From the NCBI GenBank assembly GCA_022447605.1, contig JAKVBG010000001.1, positions 338,072 through 402,071 of the forward strand: DNA of 64,000 bases, written 5' to 3'. This document shows, one piece after another, positions 46,359-59,128 of the stretch. This stretch comes from Mariniblastus sp. (GTDB lineage Bacteria; Planctomycetota; Planctomycetia; Pirellulales; Pirellulaceae). The notes beneath the pieces are model-generated. The model saw only the letters and a list, made by a program, of their open reading frames with translations, had not been told where the DNA came from and did not search any database. The translations under genes and the position numbers were made by a program. Numbering within the stretch: position 1 is the first letter of the stretch; every line of letters starts with the position of its first letter.

Positions 46359-47006
46359 ATGCATTTAGGTCAAAGGAACTTGGGTCAGTGGGTGCTTTGT
46401 GGTTGGCCAGGTCTCGCCCCTTTATGGTTGCGGGGAAGCTGGTCATCCCTGGCATTGGCGATCGGCTTTTCGGCGCTTTTCAACCTGGCCCTGGTGGCGA
46501 CCTTTGCCTGGCCAACGTTGTTGGGGGATTCGTTCCCGGCCGTTGCCTGGCCAGTAATCATTGTGATTTGGGTCAGCTCGGCGGTCATATCATGTCGGAT
46601 GGTTGGATCCTGGACGGGTCCACCTGTCATGGCAGCCGAGACAAAAGTCGTCGAGAAAGCCGACTTTTTAGAGGAGAATCAGCCTGACACCTTGTTTAAT
46701 CGAGCGCAAGGCGAATACTTAAAAGGGAACTGGCTGGAAGTAGAAAGAATACTGAAAGGCCGGTTGAAACATAGTGACCGGGATGTTGAATCGAGGTTGT
46801 TGCTGGCCACGCTGTACCGCCACACCCGCCGACCCGAATTGGCGAGGGCGGAACTGGAAAGCCTCAAGCGATTTGACGAGTCGGTCCACTGGGATTTTGA
46901 AATTCGCAATGAATTCGAACGGATCGGTCAACTCGAGTCGGAACGTCGGGACCAACAGGTAACGACCGACCTGGAAACCGATCCGAACGCGTCATTGAGT
47001 TCATAA
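46359..47006 (+). CDS. Two-helix membrane protein with cytosolic TPR-like region
   Basis: 215 residues. Two hydrophobic segments (about 27-48 and 58-80) are followed by a charged stretch and a TPR-like helical pair: DTLFNRAQGEYLKGNWLEVERILKGRL then SRLLLATLYRHTRRPELARAELESL. The C-terminus is acidic and polar. It lies just upstream of clpC on the same strand, about 110 bp away. The function is unknown; an assembly or scaffold role is inference. Confidence 0.65.
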   Translation: MHLGQRNLGQWVLCGWPGLAPLWLRGSWSSLALAIGFSALFNLALVATFAWPTLLGDSFPAVAWPVIIVIWVSSAVISCRMVGSWTGPPVMAAETKVVEKADFLEENQPDTLFNRAQGEYLKGNWLEVERILKGRLKHSDRDVESRLLLATLYRHTRRPELARAELESLKRFDESVHWDFEIRNEFERIGQLESERRDQQVTTDLETDPNASLSS

Positions 47007-47114
47007 TCAATCGACAGAATAGAGTCGCTCGCTGGAAATCGTCCATGCAAAGCGGCTGTGGATACGACAGGGGGCCTTTGCCGCCACCTGCAAAATTTAA
47101 CTGGGACAAACAAA

Positions 47115-49709
47115 ATGTACGAACGCTTTACCGACCGCGCCCGCAAAGTGATGCAGCTGGCCAACCAGGAAGCCCAGCGATTCAATCATGAATACATTGG
47201 GACCGAGCACATGCTTCTCGGTCTGGTCAAGGAAGGTACCGGGGTCGCTGCCAACGTTCTGAAGAATCTCGAGGTCGATCTGCGCAAGATCCGAATCGAA
47301 GTAGAAAAACTCGTCCAGAGTGGCCCCGAGATGATCACGATGGGCAAATTGCCGCAAACACCTCGGGCCAAAAAAGTGATCGAGTACTCGATGGAAGAGG
47401 CGCGGAACCTGAACCACAACTTCGTTGGGACAGAGCATATCCTCCTGGGCCTGTTGCGAGAGCAGGAAGGCGTAGCCGCCCAGGTCCTGATGAACCTAGG
47501 CCTCAAGCTGGAAGAAGTCCGCGAAGAGGTACTCAACCTGCTGGGCAATGGACTGGAAGGTGGCGAGGGAGGCGAACGGGGCGGCCGTGAAGGGGTCAGT
47601 GCCAGTGAAACGGGTAGCGCCAAGAGTGGCAAATCGAAGACGCCCGCCCTCGATAGTTTTGGCCGGGATCTCACCGAGTTGGCGCGGCAGGGAAAATTGG
47701 ATCCCGTGATCGGACGTCAGAAGGAAATCGAACGGGCCATCCAGGTCCTCTGCCGTCGCACCAAGAACAATCCAGTCCTGCTGGGAGAAGCGGGGGTAGG
47801 AAAGACGGCGATTGTCGAAGGTTTTGCCCAACGGGTAATCGATGGCGAGGTTCCGGAGATCCTGTCGGACAAACGGATCGTGGTTTTGGACCTGGCCATG
47901 ATGGTAGCGGGGACCAAGTACCGGGGCCAGTTCGAGGAACGGATCAAGGCGGTCATGAATGAAGTGCGACGGGCCAAGAACACGATCCTGTTCATTGACG
48001 AATTGCACACGCTGGTGGGCGCCGGAGGCGCCGAGGGTGCCATCGATGCAGCCAATGTCCTGAAACCCGCTCTGGCGCGTGGTGAAATCCAATGCATCGG
48101 CGCTACCACGCTCGATGAATACCGAAAATACATCGAGAAAGACAGCGCCCTTGCCCGGCGATTCCAGGAGATCCTGGTCGACCCAACTTCGATGGATGAG
48201 ACGATTGAAATCCTCAAGGGTCTGCGCAAGCGCTACGAGGACCATCACCGTGTTCAAATCACGGATGACGCCGTCGTCTCTGCGGTTGACCTGTCGGGTC
48301 GATACATCACGGGTCGGTGCCTGCCGGACAAGGCGATTGACGTGATCGACGAAGCGGGGGCCCGGGTGCGCCTGAGAACGATGACGCGACCACCCGACTT
48401 GAAGGAGATCGATGAGGATATCGAGCGTCTCAACAAGGAAAAAGAAGATGCGGTCGCCAATCAGGATTTCGAGAAGGCTGCCAACCTGCGAGACCAGGCT
48501 GAGAAGCTGAGAAAGAAGAAGGACCAGATCAAGCAGGAATGGCGCGAGAAGTCCCAGCAAACTGATGGCGTGGTTGACGAGGAAGTGATCGCGGAAGTCA
48601 TCTCCAAGATGACCGGAATTCCGTTGACCCGCCTGTCGACCGAGGACAGCCTGAGGTTGATGAAAATGGAAGATGAGTTGCACGACCGTGTGATCAGCCA
48701 GGACGCTGCCATTGCGGCAATCTCCAAGGCCGTTCGCCGTAGCCGGAGTGGACTCAAGGATCCAAAACGGCCGATCGGCAGTTTCATGTTTGCCGGTCCA
48801 ACCGGTGTGGGTAAAACCTTGTTGGCCAAGGCACTCGCCGAATTCATGTTTGGTGATGAAGATGCGTTGCTCGCCATTGACATGTCGGAGTACATGGAAA
48901 AACACAACCTCAGCCGATTGATCGGAGCGCCTCCGGGATACGTCGGCTATGAAGAGGGCGGGCAACTAACGGAAAAAATACGTCGCCGACCTTACGCCGT
49001 TGTTCTGCTGGACGAAATCGAAAAGGCACACCCCGACATCTTCAACATGTTGTTGCAGGTAATGGAAGAGGGTCGCTTGACCGACAGTTTCGGACGGAAC
49101 GTCGATTTCAGGAATGTGATCATGATCATGACCACTAACGTCGGGGCCCACGCGATCAAGAACGAGTCGGCGCTCGGGTTTTCCGGCGGCGGCGATGACG
49201 CCAGTTTCGACAGCATGAAAGAGCGTGTTTACGATGAAATTCAGAAAGCTTTCCGGCCTGAATTCCTGAACCGTCTTTCCGACGAACCGATCATCTTCCG
49301 CCATCTCGAAAAGAAAGACCTGAAGCTCGTGATCGACCTGGAACTGCGGAAAATCCGGGAACGCCTGGGCGAACGCGGATTCCAACTCGAATTGACCGGC
49401 GATGCCAAGGACTTCCTGATCAAGAAAGGAACGAACCTCGATTACGGGGCAAGACCGTTGCGCCGCGCTCTGGAAAATTACGTCGAGGATCCATTGTCCG
49501 AGGAACTGCTCAAGGGAACGTTCCAGGGAATGAACAAGATCAACGTCGATGTCGTCGGCGATGATGACGGAAAAATAAAGCACCTGAAATTTGACGGCGA
49601 GTTTATTGAGCCTCCCGCCGAGCCTGAACCGGAAGAACCGGTGGGAGTTGGCGCGGGAGATGTTCCGCCCGAGGAAGACGAGGGCGAACCGGAAAACAAG
49701 GACGAGTAA
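47115..49709 (+). CDS. clpC: AAA+ chaperone ClpC
   Basis: About 864 residues, the unfoldase partner of ClpP or an independent disaggregase. Two N-terminal Clp repeats begin [20 protein letters not shown] and continue to about 145. AAA-1 has Walker [17 protein letters not shown]-2 has [24 protein letters not shown]-like coiled region with [32 protein letters not shown] lies between them, which separates ClpC from ClpA and ClpB. The C-terminus is an acidic tail (EPEEPVGVG...PEEDEGEPE). The ATG at 47115 is preferred over a frame open from 47058. An intrinsic terminator follows the stop. Confidence 0.95.
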   Translation: MYERFTDRARKVMQLANQEAQRFNHEYIGTEHMLLGLVKEGTGVAANVLKNLEVDLRKIRIEVEKLVQSGPEMITMGKLPQTPRAKKVIEYSMEEARNLNHNFVGTEHILLGLLREQEGVAAQVLMNLGLKLEEVREEVLNLLGNGLEGGEGGERGGREGVSASETGSAKSGKSKTPALDSFGRDLTELARQGKLDPVIGRQKEIERAIQVLCRRTKNNPVLLGEAGVGKTAIVEGFAQRVIDGEVPEILSDKRIVVLDLAMMVAGTKYRGQFEERIKAVMNEVRRAKNTILFIDELHTLVGAGGAEGAIDAANVLKPALARGEIQCIGATTLDEYRKYIEKDSALARRFQEILVDPTSMDETIEILKGLRKRYEDHHRVQITDDAVVSAVDLSGRYITGRCLPDKAIDVIDEAGARVRLRTMTRPPDLKEIDEDIERLNKEKEDAVANQDFEKAANLRDQAEKLRKKKDQIKQEWREKSQQTDGVVDEEVIAEVISKMTGIPLTRLSTEDSLRLMKMEDELHDRVISQDAAIAAISKAVRRSRSGLKDPKRPIGSFMFAGPTGVGKTLLAKALAEFMFGDEDALLAIDMSEYMEKHNLSRLIGAPPGYVGYEEGGQLTEKIRRRPYAVVLLDEIEKAHPDIFNMLLQVMEEGRLTDSFGRNVDFRNVIMIMTTNVGAHAIKNESALGFSGGGDDASFDSMKERVYDEIQKAFRPEFLNRLSDEPIIFRHLEKKDLKLVIDLELRKIRERLGERGFQLELTGDAKDFLIKKGTNLDYGARPLRRALENYVEDPLSEELLKGTFQGMNKINVDVVGDDDGKIKHLKFDGEFIEPPAEPEPEEPVGVGAGDVPPEEDEGEPENKDE

Positions 49710-49720
49710 ATCGTCCACTA

Positions 49721-49746
49721 ACCCGGACCAATGTCCGGGTTTTTTT
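49721..49746 (+). terminator. Intrinsic terminator of clpC
   Basis: ACCCGGAC and GTCCGGGT form a perfect 8-bp stem with a CAAT loop, directly followed by six T residues, 11 bp after the clpC stop. Confidence 0.93.
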
Positions 49747-49932
49747 GTGCGCGCCCCTGATTTGCAGCCGCTGATTTGCAGCCGCTCTCAAAGGTACTGC
49801 TGCTCAAAGGAATGCACCCGGCGCCTCTATCGGTGGCCCCTGTTACCCACTCTGAAGCCAGGCTCGGTGAGCGAGGTAAGGCAAGAGGATGGAGTGCGCG
49901 GATTTAATGGCACCTTCCAGGCAGGCCCGGAA

Positions 49933-50415
49933 TCAATCGATCGGTGCCGTTACCGTACCGCGTTGCACATCGCCGCGCAACTGCGAGGCGCGGTCGTATA
50001 AGTAATTCTGGTTGACCTGTTCTCGCGGTTGCATCGTGAAATCGAGTAATCGCGTATCACGGATCTCACGCGGGGAAAAATTTTCCGCGAAAAAGTTGAT
50101 TGGAAAATACTCGTACCACGGCGGTTTGACCTGCTCCTGGACCTTGATAGTCTTGTAGCCATCCTTTTCCAACTGGACTTCGCGAGTGCCATAATAGGTA
50201 AAAGGGACGGAAACCGGTGTGTAACCGATCGGCTGGTTGTCAATCGTCAGGAATGCACCTTCCGGCTGGCTGCGGACCATCAGTCTTCGTTGCACGCAAC
50301 CGGTGGTCAACAGCGTGACAGCAATCAAGCCGATCAAGCCGATTTTCTGGCAGACCGTTTTCAAGTGTCCAGGCCTATCTTTTCGGGGTTGTTTTTGAAC
50401 AATTCGAGCCAACAT
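49933..50415 (-). CDS. PEGA-domain lipoprotein
   Basis: About 160 residues. A lipoprotein signal (LIAVTLLTTGC) is followed by a PEGA domain, LMVRSQPEGAFLTIDNQPIGYTPVSVPFTYYGTREVQLEKDGYKTI, a compact beta module common in planctomycete surface proteins. The rest is charged and polar with ENFSPREIRDTRLLDF. The start is uncertain: an ATG at 50415, or a TTG about 50 bp further in (nearer the lipobox) with a weak AGG upstream. It is divergent from the PP2C gene. Confidence 0.72.
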   Translation of the reverse strand: MLARIVQKQPRKDRPGHLKTVCQKIGLIGLIAVTLLTTGCVQRRLMVRSQPEGAFLTIDNQPIGYTPVSVPFTYYGTREVQLEKDGYKTIKVQEQVKPPWYEYFPINFFAENFSPREIRDTRLLDFTMQPREQVNQNYLYDRASQLRGDVQRGTVTAPID

Positions 50416-50588
50416 ATGTGACAGCCAACGGAATTTCCGGTCTGCAAAGGGCGGGGAGTATAGAAATACACGACCTGTTTGAACAGATCGAATCAAATGC
50501 CCGTTTTGAGACCACCGCATGCAGGTTAAGATATCAAGATGAACGGCAGCACTTCCGCCGTAGCCTCAAGGCTGGATAGCATACACAC

Positions 50589-51893
50589 ATGAGCGATAAT
50601 TTATTGAATTGGGATGCCTATTTACGGGTCGCATCGCTCAGTGACATCGGCATGCGACGATCCAACAACCAGGACAATCTCTCCGTATCGATGGCCTCTG
50701 GCCTGGAACAATGGAAGCGCCGTGGGCACCTATTTATCGTTGCCGACGGTATGGGTGCGCATGCGGCGGGTGAACTCGCTAGCAAACTGGCAATCGACCA
50801 CATCCCCCACCTGTATGCCAAGTTTGATGATATCTCGGCCCCGGAGGCACTCAAGAAGTCGGTCATTGGTGCCAACATGGAGATTCACCGCCGGGGTCAG
50901 GCGAATGAAGACTTCCACAACATGGGTACCACCTGCAGTGTTTTGAGCCTTCTTCCGCAAGGTGCGGTGGCCGCCCATATCGGTGACAGTCGAATCTACC
51001 GCATGCGCAACAATTGCATCGAACAACTGACGTTCGATCACAGCCTTGTTTGGGAAATGAGGGCCAGTGGCCAGATCACTGAGGAAGAGGAACACTCGGG
51101 CAAGATCCCCAAAAATGTCATTACCCGCAGTCTGGGACCTTATCCCGAATGTAAGGTAGATGTCGAAGGCCCATTCCCCGTCCAGTTGAATGACACGTTC
51201 CTGCTCTGCAGTGACGGCTTGACCGGACAATTGTCCGATGAAGAGATTGGCTCCATCCTCGCCAATCTCGAACCGGACGAGGCGGTCAGGGTCCTGGTTG
51301 ACCTGGCAAATTTACGTGGCGGCCCGGACAACATCACCTGCATTGTGGTCAAAGTGATGCACCCGCAGTTGGCAACACTCGCCTCGGCCCAACCGATCAT
51401 GTTGGGTGGTAAAAATTCCGGTAGCCCGGGGATCAATCCGATCTCCTGGGTCGTATTGATCGCGGCAGGAATGGCTACGCTCCTGTTCGGTTTCATGATG
51501 TCCTGGCCGATCGCCATCATCCCGGGTGTTGTCTTTCTGGGTGGCCTGATCTGGACGTTGGTCCAGGCTTTGGGCGGGACAGACAAAGGGGAACTGGTCT
51601 ATGGAAACCGCCGTTTCGGAAAAGGACCGTATACCAGGACCCAATTTGGCAACGGTGCTGAATTTTCCCTGAAATTGAAGGAAACGGCCGAGTTACTCCG
51701 CAATGCGGCCAAGACGGAAGACTGGAAAATTGACTGGGAAACGTTGGATGACCTCCACGCCCAGGCTGCCGCCGCGATCAAAGGGGGCAAGCCAACGGAA
51801 GCGATCCAGTTTTACAGTCGATCCCTCAGCTTTTTGATGGACCAATTGAGAAATCAGGACGGGGACGGCTCTTCTATCGAACTCGAGCCTTAG
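50589..51893 (+). CDS. PP2C-type Ser/Thr protein phosphatase
   Basis: 434 residues. PPM/PP2C motifs in order: RSNNQDN, FIVADGMGAHAAGE (D for metal), GTTCSVL, AHIGDSRIYRM, CSDGLTGQLSDEE and GGPDNITCIVV, so the metal-coordinating aspartates are intact. Two membrane segments follow (about 280-325), then a cytosolic C-terminal domain with TPR-like helices. It likely dephosphorylates targets of Hanks-type kinases, which are numerous in planctomycetes. The start at ATG 50589 is about 170 bp from the divergent lipoprotein gene. Confidence 0.9.
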   Translation: MSDNLLNWDAYLRVASLSDIGMRRSNNQDNLSVSMASGLEQWKRRGHLFIVADGMGAHAAGELASKLAIDHIPHLYAKFDDISAPEALKKSVIGANMEIHRRGQANEDFHNMGTTCSVLSLLPQGAVAAHIGDSRIYRMRNNCIEQLTFDHSLVWEMRASGQITEEEEHSGKIPKNVITRSLGPYPECKVDVEGPFPVQLNDTFLLCSDGLTGQLSDEEIGSILANLEPDEAVRVLVDLANLRGGPDNITCIVVKVMHPQLATLASAQPIMLGGKNSGSPGINPISWVVLIAAGMATLLFGFMMSWPIAIIPGVVFLGGLIWTLVQALGGTDKGELVYGNRRFGKGPYTRTQFGNGAEFSLKLKETAELLRNAAKTEDWKIDWETLDDLHAQAAAAIKGGKPTEAIQFYSRSLSFLMDQLRNQDGDGSSIELEP

Positions 51894-52030
51894 ATCGGCT
51901 CGTGCTGGCGGTCATGCTATCAGGTTCATTTGTTATTTGCCGTCAAATCGAGTCGTGCTAAAACTCGCGGCAAACCAATCAACAAGTCTCTTGTTGAGTT
52001 CTACCTGCCAGCGGATTACCCGGATTCCAG

Positions 52031-53215
52031 ATGAACCTGATTACTCGGCATGTCATCGGAGAGCTGTCAAAAATCTTTTTGCTCAGCGTGGTGACGATGA
52101 CCTTTTTGATGGTCATGGTGTTTCTGATCCAGGAGGCATGGCAGGAAAGCCTGACACCGGCAACGATCCTCGAGTTGATTCCGTATACAATCCCGACCGC
52201 ACTCTGTTTTGCCATACCGGGAACTGTCCTGTTTTCGGTTTGCATTGTGTACGGCAGGATGTCCGGCAGCAACGAGATCGTGGCCATCAAGTCGCTCGGC
52301 ATCTCACCGAACAAAGTCATTTTTCCAGGCCTGGTGATCGCTGTCATCCTGAGCCTGTTTACGGTTTACCTGAACGATCTGGCCGTCTCTTGGGGGCGAA
52401 CCGGAATTTATCGGGTGATTCTCAATTCATCCTCCAAGACCATTTACTCGGTACTCGGTTCTCACGGCTCTTTCAACAAGGGCCCGCTCTCCATTTGGGT
52501 CGATGGTGTTTCCGGGGATACCCTGATCCGACCGCATATCGAACGGCACGACAACAACGAAGAAAACCGAATCGTGATCCGCGCCGAACAAGCCAAGATC
52601 CGTGTCGATGCCGAACGAAATGCACTCGTTTTTCGGCTTGAAAACGGATGGATCGAGCAGGGAAACAACCTGCGCCTGTACATCGACCAAAAAGATATCG
52701 ACCTGCCCTTGGGCGATGTCACCAAAAAAACCGGCAGTGGCCGCAGCCCATCCAACCTCCCCTTGAGAGAGATGACGTCCGAACTGGTAGAGCAAAACCA
52801 GAGAATCCGGGATCAGCAGAGACAACTGGCTATCCAGGCGGCGTTCCAGATGGTTGGTGGAGATGTGATCGGAATCACCCAGCCAGACTGGCATTCTGCC
52901 GTGCATGAACTCGACCAGTGGGTCTATCGGAAACATCGGTTGCAGACCGAACCATGGCGCCGCTGGGCGAACGGTTTCAGCTGTCTCTGTTTCATCATCG
53001 TCGGCGCACCTCTGGCGATCTACATGCGAAAAAGCGACTTCTGGACCATTTTTGCCGTCTGTTTCATTCCGATCCTGCTGGCCTATTATCCCCTCCTGAT
53101 GTTCGGTGTCGAGAAATCGAAGTCGGGGGCCCTGCCACCCTTTTCTGTCTGGACAGGGAACCTCGTGATGGTCGGCGTAGGCATTTGGCTGATTCGAAAA
53201 GTCTGTCGAACTTAA
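52031..53215 (+). CDS. LptF/LptG-family permease of the LPS export system
   Basis: 394 residues with the YjgP/YjgQ layout: an N-terminal signal-like helix (MNLITRHVIGELSKIF), two more helices (about 52-75 and 95-120), a large periplasmic domain (about 125-320) and three C-terminal helices. The ANGFSCLCFIIVGAPLAIYMRKSDFW segment is typical of LptF/G. With LptB and the partner permease it would extract LPS from the inner membrane. Only one family member is in the window, so F versus G is undecided. The start is at ATG 52031, with a weak ribosome-binding site. Confidence 0.86.
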   Translation: MNLITRHVIGELSKIFLLSVVTMTFLMVMVFLIQEAWQESLTPATILELIPYTIPTALCFAIPGTVLFSVCIVYGRMSGSNEIVAIKSLGISPNKVIFPGLVIAVILSLFTVYLNDLAVSWGRTGIYRVILNSSSKTIYSVLGSHGSFNKGPLSIWVDGVSGDTLIRPHIERHDNNEENRIVIRAEQAKIRVDAERNALVFRLENGWIEQGNNLRLYIDQKDIDLPLGDVTKKTGSGRSPSNLPLREMTSELVEQNQRIRDQQRQLAIQAAFQMVGGDVIGITQPDWHSAVHELDQWVYRKHRLQTEPWRRWANGFSCLCFIIVGAPLAIYMRKSDFWTIFAVCFIPILLAYYPLLMFGVEKSKSGALPPFSVWTGNLVMVGVGIWLIRKVCRT

Positions 53216-53487
53216 GGGGTCCGCCCTGTTCGTCCATACCACAGGGGAACCGGTTCGGGTCCCCGAGCGGCCCTGTCTTCCTGTCTTGCGCCAACTACCC
53301 GGTCAACCGTGGCCCGAGGGAAAGTCCTCCCCGCTCGAGCCGGATGATTCCCCTTAAAAAAATCGGGAAAACAGACCGCATACCGGCAACTTGAAAGCAG
53401 GTCGACCGGCCACGAAAAAGCCCCCTGATTGGCGTTGCGATCAATCCAAGGTCTTTGTAAATTTTTCAGGCTTTTGAGAAAACGAAT

Positions 53488-55176
53488 ATGAAGACCTCAA
53501 GAAAAAACAATAACGACTCGGGAAAGATCGACCTCATGAAATCGGTCTGTCGGTCGGTCTGGAACTCCCAGGTACTGGCTAACCACAAGATTCGTTCCCA
53601 GATGTATTTTGGCGTGACGCTACTGGTCGTTATCATCGCCGCGCTGGCCGCGGCCAGCCTGCTGGGGTCACTTAAGTTTCGCAACGTTACCAAAAGCATT
53701 CGAAGCCGTGTGATTGAACTGCCACTGGCGGCCCAGTTGAGCCTGGCCGTGGATAACCTGAGATCCGATGTCGACACGAGTCCGCCGATGTCGATGGTGG
53801 CCTACCCGAGCGTTTCCAATGGGATTCGAAGCTCAGGGATTCAAACGAAACTGCATCACGTTGAAACAGCGCTGGAAGACTACAAGTACCAACTGGAAAA
53901 CTCGGAATCGCGAAATACGATGATCGGCGATACGAGCCAGGAATTGGCTTCGGTGGACGTGATCGACACCGCCATCACGGATTTTGAACGAATCATCAGT
54001 TCCCAGGATTTTATTTTTGAGCCAGCCAGTGCAACCCCCGAGCTGGAAGAGCTGATCCTGATCATGAGGGATGAAATCAGTGGTCTGCCGGAATTAATGC
54101 GGCAACGCATGGACGATTTCTCCATTCGGGTCAGGGCCGAGTATTACACCTGGATGGTACTTACCGGGCTGTCCACCAGCGGTGCGTTCCTGCTGCTGTT
54201 TGTCCTTTACCGACGCTTCAAGTGTCGAATTTTCCAACCCTTGGACACCCTGTTGCGGGGCTCGCGAATCGTGGCAGCAGGCAATTACGATTACCGCATC
54301 AAGCTCGACACGGACGACGAAGTGGCAGAATTGGCAGGTGCCTTGAATGCCATGACAGAAAATTTTCAGCAAATCAAAACTAACCTGAACGACCAGGTCC
54401 AGGTCCGCACCAAAGAGGTTGTCCGCAGTGAGAAAATGGCCAGCGTCGGGTTCCTGGCCGCCGGCGTTGCCCACGAGATCAACAACCCGCTTGCCAGTAT
54501 CGCCTGGAGCGCCGAGTCGCTTGAAACACGCATCTACGACATCCTCAACCCACATGGTGAGATGGACGCGCAGCAGCAACTCGACCAGATCGACGACATG
54601 AAAAAATACCTGCAAAGAATCCAGGACGAAGCATTCCGTTGCAAAGAAATCACGTCGGCCCTACTCGATTTCTCCCGGATGGGTGATACCCAAAAGAAGA
54701 CAGCCAACCTGTCGGAAATCGTTCAAACCGTGATCGAGATGGTCCGCCCCCTTAGCAAGTACCGGGATCGGACGATCGAGTTTGAGCGCGACTCCACTTT
54801 GCAAGCCCAGGTCAATTCCCAGGAAATCAAGCAGGTTGTACTCAACCTGATTACCAACGCGTTGGATAGTGTCAACAGCGGAGGACACGTTCAAATCAAA
54901 TTGTCCCGCCAAGACGACCAGGCGGTACTCCAGGTGTCGGATGACGGCTGCGGCATGACAGCCGAAGTCATGCAGCACCTGTTCGAACCTTTTTTCACCC
55001 GTCGCCGGGACGGGCAGGGGACCGGTTTAGGTCTCTCCATTACGTACCAGATAATCCAGGATCACGGTGGCAATATTGCGCCTCACAGCGCGGGCCCCGG
55101 TTTCGGTTCCACCTTCACTGTCAGTTTGCCCATAAAAAGCCATGAACAAAAAAGAAACATCGCAATCGCAGCCTAA
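53488..55176 (+). CDS. Membrane sensor histidine kinase
   Basis: 562 residues. Two membrane segments (about 41-60 and 222-241) flank a roughly 160-residue periplasmic sensing region without recognised ligand motifs. A HAMP-like segment (250-300, RIVAAGNYDYRI) leads to the dimerisation/phosphoacceptor domain with the H-box LAAGVAHEINNPLAS (H329) and an N-box/G-box ATPase domain with LNLITNALDSVNSGG, DDGCGM and GTGLGLSITYQIIQDHGG. It overlaps the partner response regulator by 35 bp and is probably its cognate kinase. A 270-bp gap precedes it. Confidence 0.95.
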   Translation: MKTSRKNNNDSGKIDLMKSVCRSVWNSQVLANHKIRSQMYFGVTLLVVIIAALAAASLLGSLKFRNVTKSIRSRVIELPLAAQLSLAVDNLRSDVDTSPPMSMVAYPSVSNGIRSSGIQTKLHHVETALEDYKYQLENSESRNTMIGDTSQELASVDVIDTAITDFERIISSQDFIFEPASATPELEELILIMRDEISGLPELMRQRMDDFSIRVRAEYYTWMVLTGLSTSGAFLLLFVLYRRFKCRIFQPLDTLLRGSRIVAAGNYDYRIKLDTDDEVAELAGALNAMTENFQQIKTNLNDQVQVRTKEVVRSEKMASVGFLAAGVAHEINNPLASIAWSAESLETRIYDILNPHGEMDAQQQLDQIDDMKKYLQRIQDEAFRCKEITSALLDFSRMGDTQKKTANLSEIVQTVIEMVRPLSKYRDRTIEFERDSTLQAQVNSQEIKQVVLNLITNALDSVNSGGHVQIKLSRQDDQAVLQVSDDGCGMTAEVMQHLFEPFFTRRRDGQGTGLGLSITYQIIQDHGGNIAPHSAGPGFGSTFTVSLPIKSHEQKRNIAIAA

Positions 55177-56524
55177 GAGCTTAAAGGTCCTCTTCGCCGA
55201 TGACGAAAGTCATCTGCAAGACCTGATCGCCGCCGAGTTGCCCCGCATGGGGCACACGGTCACTGTCTGTCCCGACGGCTCCACGGCAGTAACAGCCCTG
55301 GAATCGGAACGGTTCGACTGCCTGATTGTTGACCTCGACATGCCGGGGCTGAACGGGATTGATGTGATCGCACGGGCCAAGGACCTCTCTCCAGGAACGG
55401 AGGCGATCATCCTGACGGGAAAGGGATCGACCGAAACCGCAATCTCTGCCCTGCGATTGGGAGCCTTTGACTACCTGCATAAGCCATGCAAACTGACTGA
55501 TCTCAACTCGTTGTTGAAACGGGTCGCTACACGGATTGAACTCAACAACAAGGTCTTTGCGCTGACCCGCAGGTTGATACGGGTCGAGGGTGCACCGAAC
55601 ATGATCGGTAACGATCGCTCAATGCAAAGGGTCAAGGCACTGATCGAGAAAGTCGCGCCGACCGATTCAACAGTATTGATACTCGGTGAGACGGGAACCG
55701 GAAAAGAACTGGCAGCCAGAGCGGTCCACAACAATAGCCTGCGAGCCGACAATCCCTTCATTGCCATCAATTGTGGTGCGCTGCCCGAAAACCTGATTGA
55801 AAGTGAACTGTTTGGACACCGCAAAGGCGCCTTCACCGGGGCCGACGAACACCGGCAGGGCCTGTTTGAAGTCGCAGATTCCGGCACCCTGTTTCTGGAC
55901 GAGGTCGGTGAATTGCCAAAGGCCACCCAATCCAAGCTACTGCGTGTTCTGGAATGTGGTGAAATCCGCCGGGTGGGTGACAACCAGCCGTTCAAGGTCG
56001 ACGTTCGTATCGTTTGCGCGACACACCGCGATTTGCCGAAAATGACGGGGGAAGGTACGTTTCGGCAGGACCTGATGTACCGCATCAACACGTTTGAAAT
56101 CCGGCTTCCTCCACTGCGAGAACGAATCCAAGACATCCCCGCCATCGCCCGCCATTTGCTGGGGAGATTCCGCAGCGATCCCCTGCCGGACAACCCGTTT
56201 GACCAGGAAGCATTGAACCGCATGTGCAACTATGGCTGGCCAGGCAATATCCGGGAATTGGCCAATGTGATCGAACATGCTGCCATCCTGAGCGACAAGC
56301 TACCGATTACGGCCAGCGACCTGCCGCACCATTTTGGCAGCCGGTCAGCCGCAAGCTCCGTTTCCATGAACGGCTCCACGCTCAAACAGATTGAAATGCA
56401 GGCCATCCACTCCGCTCTGGAACAGACGGGTGGCAACAAGACGGCTGCCGCCAACCAGTTGGGCATCAGCCTCAAAACACTCTACAACAAGTTGAACCAG
56501 GACGCGATCAAGCGCGCCGCCTGA
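55142..56524 (+). CDS. NtrC-family sigma-54-dependent response regulator
   Basis: 460 residues. A receiver domain (phosphoacceptor D64 in LIVDLDMPG, with D20-D21), a sigma-54 AAA+ domain with Walker A GETGTGKE (182-189) and the sigma-54 contact loop GAFTGA (229-234), and a Fis-type HTH at the end (NKTAAANQLGISLKTLYNKL). All key motifs are intact, in contrast with the degenerate protein at 33-34.6 kb. It overlaps the kinase gene by 35 bp. The regulon is unknown. Confidence 0.96.
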   Translation: MNKKETSQSQPKSLKVLFADDESHLQDLIAAELPRMGHTVTVCPDGSTAVTALESERFDCLIVDLDMPGLNGIDVIARAKDLSPGTEAIILTGKGSTETAISALRLGAFDYLHKPCKLTDLNSLLKRVATRIELNNKVFALTRRLIRVEGAPNMIGNDRSMQRVKALIEKVAPTDSTVLILGETGTGKELAARAVHNNSLRADNPFIAINCGALPENLIESELFGHRKGAFTGADEHRQGLFEVADSGTLFLDEVGELPKATQSKLLRVLECGEIRRVGDNQPFKVDVRIVCATHRDLPKMTGEGTFRQDLMYRINTFEIRLPPLRERIQDIPAIARHLLGRFRSDPLPDNPFDQEALNRMCNYGWPGNIRELANVIEHAAILSDKLPITASDLPHHFGSRSAASSVSMNGSTLKQIEMQAIHSALEQTGGNKTAAANQLGISLKTLYNKLNQDAIKRAA

Positions 56525-56647
56525 CGACGAAGAGCACTCGAACACCTCCCCATCTTCTCCACGACTCGCGTCTACCGGGTTGTTTTCCCTGCCGAAGCCA
56601 AACTTGCTGACTTCAATTTGCAGGATGCAGGGGTACAATGGGACTGG

Positions 56648-59125
<2,478 letters not shown>

Positions 59126-59128
59126 ACC

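Noticed and set aside
47496..48965. 489-codon minus-strand open frame within clpC
   Set aside because: It lies entirely opposite the clpC AAA+ coding region, which has all expected motifs; no family match in the antisense product.
53216..53487. Hairpin GGGGA...TCCCC around 53244-53264 as a terminator after the LptF/G gene
   Set aside because: The stem is short with a mismatched interior and there is no T-run, so it is not convincing as an intrinsic terminator.
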